DNA of 29,374 nt from an uncultured Sutterella sp. (GTDB lineage Bacteria > Pseudomonadota > Gammaproteobacteria > Burkholderiales > Burkholderiaceae_F): NCBI GenBank assembly GCA_900552545.1, contig USAL01000013.1, forward strand, positions 1 through 29,374. The letters are read 5' to 3'. Numbering within the stretch: the stretch's first letter is position 1; every line of letters begins with the position of its first letter. The translations under genes were made by a program, and so were the position numbers. The notes under the pieces are model-generated. The model did no database searches, had not been told where the DNA came from, and was given only the letters and a program-made list of their open reading frames with translations. Shown here piece by piece: positions 25,302-29,374 of this stretch.

Positions 25302-25323
25302 GCCCGGAGGTTGCCCTCCGGGC
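25302..25323 (+). terminator. GC-rich hairpin between mccA and the rhodanese gene
   Basis: GCCCGGAGG and CCTCCGGGC form a 9-bp perfect stem with a TTGC loop, 48 nt after the mccA stop. No T-run follows, so it probably attenuates or protects the mccA 3' end while letting transcription continue into the operon. Confidence 0.45.
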
Positions 25324-25384
25324 TCCGGCCGCTTCAAGAGGAGTTTTGAGACTCTGAATTGAAATCAACACTTAGCGAAGAATC

Positions 25385-25822
25385 ATGAAAGCGTATCTGA
25401 CGGGTTTGACGACGGCGATCGCCGCCTCCGCGGTGATGACGTTCTCGCTGCCGGCCATGGCCGGGGCGGATGCCCCCATCGAGGAGGCGCCGGTGTATGC
25501 GCAGGTCGTTCACAAGATCTCGATTCCGGAAGCCGAACGGCTTCTCGGCAAGCCCGGCGTGACGTTCTATGACGTCAACACGCTCGAGATCTGGGCCGAC
25601 GGATACATTCCCGGGGCGATCTTCTTCAACGTGGGCAACTGGCAGGAACTGCTGCCCAAGGACAAGAACGCGCCGCTCGTCTTTTACTGCGCCAACCGTT
25701 TGTGCAGCTCCAGTGAAATCGCCGCCTATGAGGTGATGAAGTTGGGCTACACCAACGTCATGCAGATGCCCGACGGCATCTACGGCTGGAAGCTTTCGGG
25801 CCACAAGTCCGAGCGCCCCTAG
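25385..25822 (+). CDS. Exported single-domain rhodanese-like protein
   Basis: A probable periplasmic sulfur-handling protein. The 145 residues have a signal peptide (about 1-26, AMA-GA) and one rhodanese domain with FYDVNT at 61-66, GYIPGA at 73-78 and the active loop YCANRLCSSS. The catalytic Cys is C102. A second Cys, C107, sits at the loop end where Arg or Thr is usual, so a disulfide or persulfide exchange is possible. Rhodaneses carry sulfane sulfur, but the substrate here is unknown. It lies between mccA and the FKBP gene, which suggests a role in handling sulfite, thiosulfate or the sulfide product, or in maturing MccA. The RBS is weak (AGCGAAGAA). It might instead be a PspE-like housekeeping gene. 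Confidence 0.85.
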   Translation: MKAYLTGLTTAIAASAVMTFSLPAMAGADAPIEEAPVYAQVVHKISIPEAERLLGKPGVTFYDVNTLEIWADGYIPGAIFFNVGNWQELLPKDKNAPLVFYCANRLCSSSEIAAYEVMKLGYTNVMQMPDGIYGWKLSGHKSERP

Positions 25823-25894
25823 GATTGACGCGTAAGAACGCTTGATACGCATGTTTCCGGACTGAGCGGTTTTGCCCCGCCGTTTTGGAGACAA

Positions 25895-26686
25895 ATGAGA
25901 ACAACAAATCAATTGACGATGTTTGCCATGAAGAAAATCGTGATCAGCGCCTGTGCCGCGCTTCTTGCCGCATCGGCGGCTTTCGCCGCCCCTCTGCAGA
26001 CTCAGCAGGACAAGGAGGCCTACAGCATGGGTGCCTCCGTGGGCAACTACCTTTCCGATCAGATCTACAAGCAGACTGAACTTGGTGCGCCGATCAACAT
26101 GGACCTCGTGGTGCAGGGCTTTGAAGAAGCGCTGCGCGGCAAGGGCCAGCTCAGTGACGACGACGTGCTGAAGTTCCTCAACTCGCGTGCCGAACAGCTC
26201 AACAAGCTCTACGACGCGCAGAAGAAGAAGCTTGCGGCCGCCAATGCGGTCAAGGCCAAGGAATTTCTCGACAAGAACGCCAAGAAAAAGGGCGTGAAGG
26301 TCACCAAGAGCGGACTGCAGTATGAAGTTCTCAAGGAAGGCAAGGGTTCCAAGCCCCGCACAGAGGACGTCGTCACGGTGAACTACGAGGGCAAGCTCAT
26401 GGACGGGACGGTGTTTGAAAGCACCTTCGCGGCCAAGCAGCCCGAGCGCTTTGTTCTCATGACCGTGATTCCGGGTCTTGACGAGGGCATCAGCATGATG
26501 ACCGAGGGATCGCGCTATCGCTTCACGATCCCGGCGAAGCTTGCCTACGGTGCCGACGGCGCCGGACAGATTCCGCCCGAGACCGCACTGGTGTTTGAAG
26601 TCGAGCTGGTGAAGGTTGAAAAGGTCGGAGCTCACCAGAACTTCGGCGGTGCAAACCTCGAAGGCATGATGAATCCTCACAAGTAA
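25895..26686 (+). CDS. mccB: Periplasmic FKBP-type peptidyl-prolyl isomerase, MccB-like
   Basis: A periplasmic folding catalyst or chaperone, probably helping to fold MccA. The 263 residues have a signal peptide (ending AFA-AP near 31), a helical dimerisation domain of FkpA/Mip type at about 35-140 (EAYSMGASVGNYLSDQI), and the FKBP domain at about 160-250. The latter shows VTVNYEGKLMDGTVFEST, VIPGLDEGISMMTEGSR and IPAKLAYG, with PPETALVFEVELVKV. A peptidyl-prolyl isomerase follows mccA in the Wolinella mcc operon, so the symbol rests on context. The ATG at 25895 has GGAG close upstream (4 nt); ATGs at 25919 and 25928 give shorter leaders but have no RBS. Confidence 0.88.
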   Translation: MRTTNQLTMFAMKKIVISACAALLAASAAFAAPLQTQQDKEAYSMGASVGNYLSDQIYKQTELGAPINMDLVVQGFEEALRGKGQLSDDDVLKFLNSRAEQLNKLYDAQKKKLAAANAVKAKEFLDKNAKKKGVKVTKSGLQYEVLKEGKGSKPRTEDVVTVNYEGKLMDGTVFESTFAAKQPERFVLMTVIPGLDEGISMMTEGSRYRFTIPAKLAYGADGAGQIPPETALVFEVELVKVEKVGAHQNFGGANLEGMMNPHK

Positions 26687-26721
26687 GTGAGGAAAGCTCT
26701 TTAAAACAAGGAAAAGCTTCA

Positions 26722-27375
26722 ATGTTTGGGTTGACGGCGCTTCTGGTTGCGGTCGGCGTGCTTTTTGCCGCCGTGCTCGCGGTGTATCACCGTCGGGCAA
26801 AGACCGCTGCATCGTCCAAAGGCCCATTCATGACGGGATTCGTAGCAGCGATCCTGGTGCTGAGCGCGGCGTCGTACGCTTCGCTTGGCCGGTGGTCGGA
26901 CTGGACGCATCAGACGGTTGACAGAGATGTGAACTATCTGCTCGCCACCAAGATCACCGAGGCGCAGCGGCGCGTGAAGTTGGCTCCGCGCAGTGCGCCG
27001 ATGCGGATTGCCCTGGCAGACGCCTACCTCGAGGTCGGCCGCTACCAGGAGGCGTCGCAGACCTACGGCGAGGCTCTGGAGATCACCGGTCCCCGGGCCG
27101 AGCTTTACGGCAAGCTCGCCTACGCCCTCTACTACAGGGACGGACGACAAATGTCCGACGAAGCCCGCAGCGCTGCGGACAAGGCGCTTGCACTCAACAA
27201 GCTTGACGTGCAGACGCGCATGCTTCTTGGCCAGGATGCGTTTTTAAATGCACGCTATGCCGAGGCGATCGCCCAGTGGCGCATGCTCCTTGATTCCGGT
27301 GCGGCTCCCGCACAGGAAAGAGCGCTTCGCAATGCCATAGCCAACGCCGAGTCGAGAGCTCGAAAGCAAGACTAA
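26722..27375 (+). CDS. Membrane-anchored TPR protein, CcmI/NrfG-like (heme lyase partner)
   Basis: A likely apocytochrome c chaperone. The 217 residues have two membrane segments (about 2-22 and 35-55) and a periplasmic domain with TPR repeats (APMRIALADAYLEVGRYQEASQTYGEALEI, then DVQTRMLLGQDAFLNARYAEAIAQW). This is the architecture of CcmI and of NrfG fused to its anchor. These subunits bind the C-terminus of apocytochromes and present them to the CcmF/NrfE heme lyase. In Shewanella the sirEFG genes encode a dedicated NrfEFG-like lyase for SirA, so this is a plausible SirG counterpart for attaching heme at the Cx15CH motif. No CcmF or CcmH homologue is in the window. AAGGAA about 8 nt before the ATG supports the start. 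Confidence 0.8.
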   Translation: MFGLTALLVAVGVLFAAVLAVYHRRAKTAASSKGPFMTGFVAAILVLSAASYASLGRWSDWTHQTVDRDVNYLLATKITEAQRRVKLAPRSAPMRIALADAYLEVGRYQEASQTYGEALEITGPRAELYGKLAYALYYRDGRQMSDEARSAADKALALNKLDVQTRMLLGQDAFLNARYAEAIAQWRMLLDSGAAPAQERALRNAIANAESRARKQD

Positions 27376-27438
27376 TCAGCGGGTCTGCCCATTTCCCCTC
27401 TTGAAGGGAAGTGAATAGATCCGTACTTGGAGAAAAAT

Positions 27439-28125
27439 GTGAGCGAAAGAATCGACAGGAGAAGGTTTCTCCTAGGTGCCGGTGCCAGCTCGCTGCTCGT
27501 GCTGCCCCTCGCAGGGTGCGGAACGGGTCAAAAAACTGGTGACGGCAAACAGCCTCACTATGTGATGGTCTTCGACCAGAACAAGTGCGTCGGCTGCCGC
27601 GACTGCAGAGATGCCTGCAATGAGACGAACAAGCTCCCCGCGGGACGTTCGCGCCTCATTTTGGAACTGCAGGGCGACAAGCTCGAAAGCGACCGTGGGT
27701 ATTCGCCTGACCGCAAATACGTGCGCGTCTCCTGCCAGCAGTGCGAGAACGCTCCGTGCGTGACCGTCTGCCCGACGGGTGCTGCGCATCGGGATCCGAA
27801 GACGAACATCGTCACGATGGATCCCTCGAAGTGCGTCGGCTGCAAATACTGCATCGTCGCCTGCCCCTACAACGTGCGCTTCATCAACGAGCAGACCAAG
27901 GTCGCCGACAACTGCGACTTCTGCCTGCATACGCGCCTGGAAAAGCAGCAGCAGCCCGCCTGCGTGGAAAGCTGCAAGTACGATGCTCTGGTCTTCGGTG
28001 ATCTCAATGATCCGAAGTCGTACGTGAGCCGTCTGCTTGCCGTGAAGGATTCCGTACGCATCCGTCCGGAACTCGGCACGAAGCCGTCGCTGCGCTACAT
28101 TCCCATTGTGAAGAAAGGAGTGTGA
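27439..28125 (+). CDS. mccC: Four-cluster iron-sulfur protein, NrfC/MccC type
   Basis: The electron-transfer subunit that passes electrons from the NrfD-type membrane protein to MccA. The 228 residues open with a twin-arginine signal (SERIDRRRFLLGAG) that ends in a lipobox-like LAGC with Cys27, so it may be a Tat-exported lipoprotein. Sixteen cysteines form four [4Fe-4S] sets: 50/53/56/60, 99/102/107/111, 132/135/138/142 and 159/162/175/179. The GTG at 27439 is preferred because GGAG stands 6 nt upstream; an in-frame TTG at 27427 overlaps that RBS. The stop lies 2 nt before the mccD ATG, consistent with translational coupling. Family members serve nitrite (NrfC), polysulfide or sulfite enzymes; context decides for sulfite. 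Confidence 0.93.
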   Translation: MSERIDRRRFLLGAGASSLLVLPLAGCGTGQKTGDGKQPHYVMVFDQNKCVGCRDCRDACNETNKLPAGRSRLILELQGDKLESDRGYSPDRKYVRVSCQQCENAPCVTVCPTGAAHRDPKTNIVTMDPSKCVGCKYCIVACPYNVRFINEQTKVADNCDFCLHTRLEKQQQPACVESCKYDALVFGDLNDPKSYVSRLLAVKDSVRIRPELGTKPSLRYIPIVKKGV

Positions 28126-28127
28126 AG

Positions 28128-29048
28128 ATGGACATCGCCTTGAACTTTACATTGGGTCTGCCCGAGGGCATCAGCTGGCCGTGGCCCATCGCCGTCTACC
28201 TGTTTCTCGCAGGTATCTCGGGCGGCGCCGTTGCAACGGCGATCATGATGAACCTCTATCGCAAACAGACCGCCACCAATACGCCGCTTCTGAAGGCCGC
28301 AACGCTCATCGGCTTTGTGACCATCGTGCTCGGCATGGTGTGCCTGGTGCTCGATCTGACCAATCCGCTGTACTTCTGGCGCATTCTGGTCTTCTACAAC
28401 CCGACTTCCGTCATGAGCCTCGGCGTGATGGCGCTTCTGTGCTACATCCCGCTCGTGTTCATCCTGATGCTGGTTGCCGTGCGCGACCAGGTGAAGCTGG
28501 GCGTGATCGACGGCATCATCGGCTGGTTTGACTCCCATCGCTGCGGGCTGCAGTGGATCGTGCTCGTGCTGGCACTGACGATCTGCGCCTACACCGGGTT
28601 CCTCATCTCGGCTCTGATCCGCTTCCCGCTGATCAACCAGGCTGTGCTCCCGGCCTTGTTCGTCGCCTCCGGTCTTTCGGCCGGTGCCGCAGCGAGCAAG
28701 ATGGTTGCAGCCGGCATGTTCGGCGAAGACCAGCACTCGGCTGATCTGAAGCTGCTGCACGGCGCTGAATGGCCCATCATGGCTGCTGAAGCGCTCTGCA
28801 TCTTCATGATTGCCGTGGCGCTCATCGGCGGCAACGCTGCAGCTCAGGTTGCGGCTCAGGCCTTTACGACCGGCGCTTGGGCAACCGAGTTCTGGATCGG
28901 CGTGGTCGGCATCGGCTTCATCGTGCCGATTCTGCTGAGCGGCGTGAAGAATTCGGCGGGTTTCTATCTGTCGGGTCTCGCTTCCGTCACCGGCATGATG
29001 TGCCTGCGCTTGTTCATCCTCTACGCAGGTCAGCTCTACAGCATCTGA
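28128..29048 (+). CDS. mccD: NrfD-type quinol dehydrogenase membrane subunit, MccD
   Basis: An integral membrane protein that oxidises menaquinol and feeds electrons to MccC. The 306 residues contain about eight membrane segments, starting with the conserved WPWPIAVYLFLAGISGGA near residue 20 and ending with LRLFILYAGQLYSI. This matches the NrfD/PsrC family in length and layout. The ATG at 28128 has AAAGGAG at 7-nt spacing; a GTG at 28122 is possible but is too close to the RBS. It is the last gene of the operon in this window, followed by a branched terminator. PsrC-like members have acidic residues for quinol near the periplasm that cannot be judged here. Confidence 0.93.
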   Translation: MDIALNFTLGLPEGISWPWPIAVYLFLAGISGGAVATAIMMNLYRKQTATNTPLLKAATLIGFVTIVLGMVCLVLDLTNPLYFWRILVFYNPTSVMSLGVMALLCYIPLVFILMLVAVRDQVKLGVIDGIIGWFDSHRCGLQWIVLVLALTICAYTGFLISALIRFPLINQAVLPALFVASGLSAGAAASKMVAAGMFGEDQHSADLKLLHGAEWPIMAAEALCIFMIAVALIGGNAAAQVAAQAFTTGAWATEFWIGVVGIGFIVPILLSGVKNSAGFYLSGLASVTGMMCLRLFILYAGQLYSI

Positions 29049-29058
29049 TCCTGCAACG

Positions 29059-29134
29059 GGACTTCAGATTTCCGTGCGGCTTTTCCGCTCCCCGCCTAAG
29101 GGAGCGGATGCGCCCGGGGACTGAAGTCCTTTTT
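29059..29134 (+). terminator. Branched terminator after mccD
   Basis: An outer 9-bp stem GGACTTCAG (29059-29067) with CTGAAGTCC (29121-29129) encloses a second perfect hairpin TCCGCTCCC (29084-29092) with GGGAGCGGA (29100-29107). T5 follows directly. It begins 10 nt after the mccD stop and closes the operon. Confidence 0.75.
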
Positions 29135-29231
29135 CGTATCATGAAGCGTCGCTTTTGCGACACTTCCGCAAAAAGAGCGTGAGTATGCTGCCACCCGGTT
29201 GGATGGAGTGATTTCAAACATCAAATTCGCC
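29135..29231. other. Short gap after the mcc terminator
   Basis: It contains an inverted pair CGCTTTTGCG (29150-29159) and CGCAAAAAGAGCG (29167-29179), a possible hairpin. Nothing else can be supported. Confidence 0.3.
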
Positions 29232-29374
29232 ATGCAGTCAGCCCTGACAAAAATCCAGAAGAAGTTGATGCAGCCGGAGGTCAAGCAGGCTGGCAAACAG
29301 CAGATTCAGGAAAAGGCCAAAGAATCCATTTTGGATTTTCTGCACAGGGCCAACCAGGATAGCACCCAGCGGGA
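29232..29374 (+). CDS. Start of an unidentified coding region, cut by the window edge
   Basis: From the ATG at 29232 a reading frame stays open to the edge, giving 47 residues rich in Gln, Lys and Glu (MQSALTKIQKKLMQPEVKQA onward, then LDFLHRANQD). It predicts an amphipathic helix. An in-frame GTG at 29208 is an alternative start. No strong RBS is visible and base composition is less GC-rich than in the genes before it. The family is not recognisable from this fragment. It stands after the mcc terminator, so it is probably a separate unit. Confidence 0.4.
   Translation, partial: MQSALTKIQKKLMQPEVKQAGKQQIQEKAKESILDFLHRANQDSTQR

Noticed and set aside
1..29374. tRNA or rRNA genes, CRISPR arrays and insertion sequences
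   Set aside because: No cloverleaf, rRNA core, regular spacer-repeat array or IS ends with a transposase were seen; the 11-bp array has no spacers.

Overview
The window holds DNA from two unrelated lineages. Positions 1 to about 3.9 kb look like a Bacteroidota genome of the Alistipes/Bacteroides kind. They carry a truncated M23 peptidase divergent from alaS, TAnnTTTG-type promoters, no Shine-Dalgarno (SD) sequences, and the first 80-100 codons of gpmI. From about 3.9 kb to the end, the DNA looks like a Burkholderiales genome of the Sutterella/Parasutterella kind: SD-led genes, argS-SPOR-dsbA-SDR synteny, and an lpoA-like gene divergent from rsmI. The switch falls inside a strongly conserved stretch of gpmI, so a metagenome assembly chimera is the simplest explanation. 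Species names are inference from gene order and style, not from a search.

Layout: (a) 1-3.9 kb, M23 peptidase <- -> alaS-gpmI 5' part. (b) 3.9-12 kb, gpmI 3' part, convergent cls and uup (ABC-F), an LpoA-like periplasmic protein and rsmI: housekeeping. (c) 12-17.1 kb, a minus-strand block of SDR, dsbA, SPOR protein and argS, then folE2. (d) 17.1-18.8 kb, a small membrane protein overlapping a double-HTH protein. (e) 18.8-29 kb, an anaerobic respiration island. It holds a tetraheme periplasmic flavocytochrome c fumarate reductase-like protein, a LysR regulator, and a six-gene operon built around an octaheme sulfite reductase of the MccA/SirA type.

The most interesting content is the last block. 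MccA has seven CxxCH motifs plus one exact Cx15CH motif, which is diagnostic for the heme-copper sulfite reductase. It is followed by an exported rhodanese, an FKBP-type peptidyl-prolyl isomerase (MccB-like), a membrane-anchored TPR protein of the CcmI/NrfG heme-lyase type, a four-cluster ferredoxin-like protein (MccC) and an NrfD-type quinol dehydrogenase subunit (MccD). The inferred pathway is menaquinol -> MccD -> MccC -> MccA -> sulfite to sulfide in the periplasm. A perfect FNR-type palindrome lies upstream of mccA and a one-mismatch copy lies upstream of the flavocytochrome gene, so both are probably induced without oxygen. Between lysR and mccA lies a tandem 11-bp repeat array, one helical turn per unit, that no gene explains.
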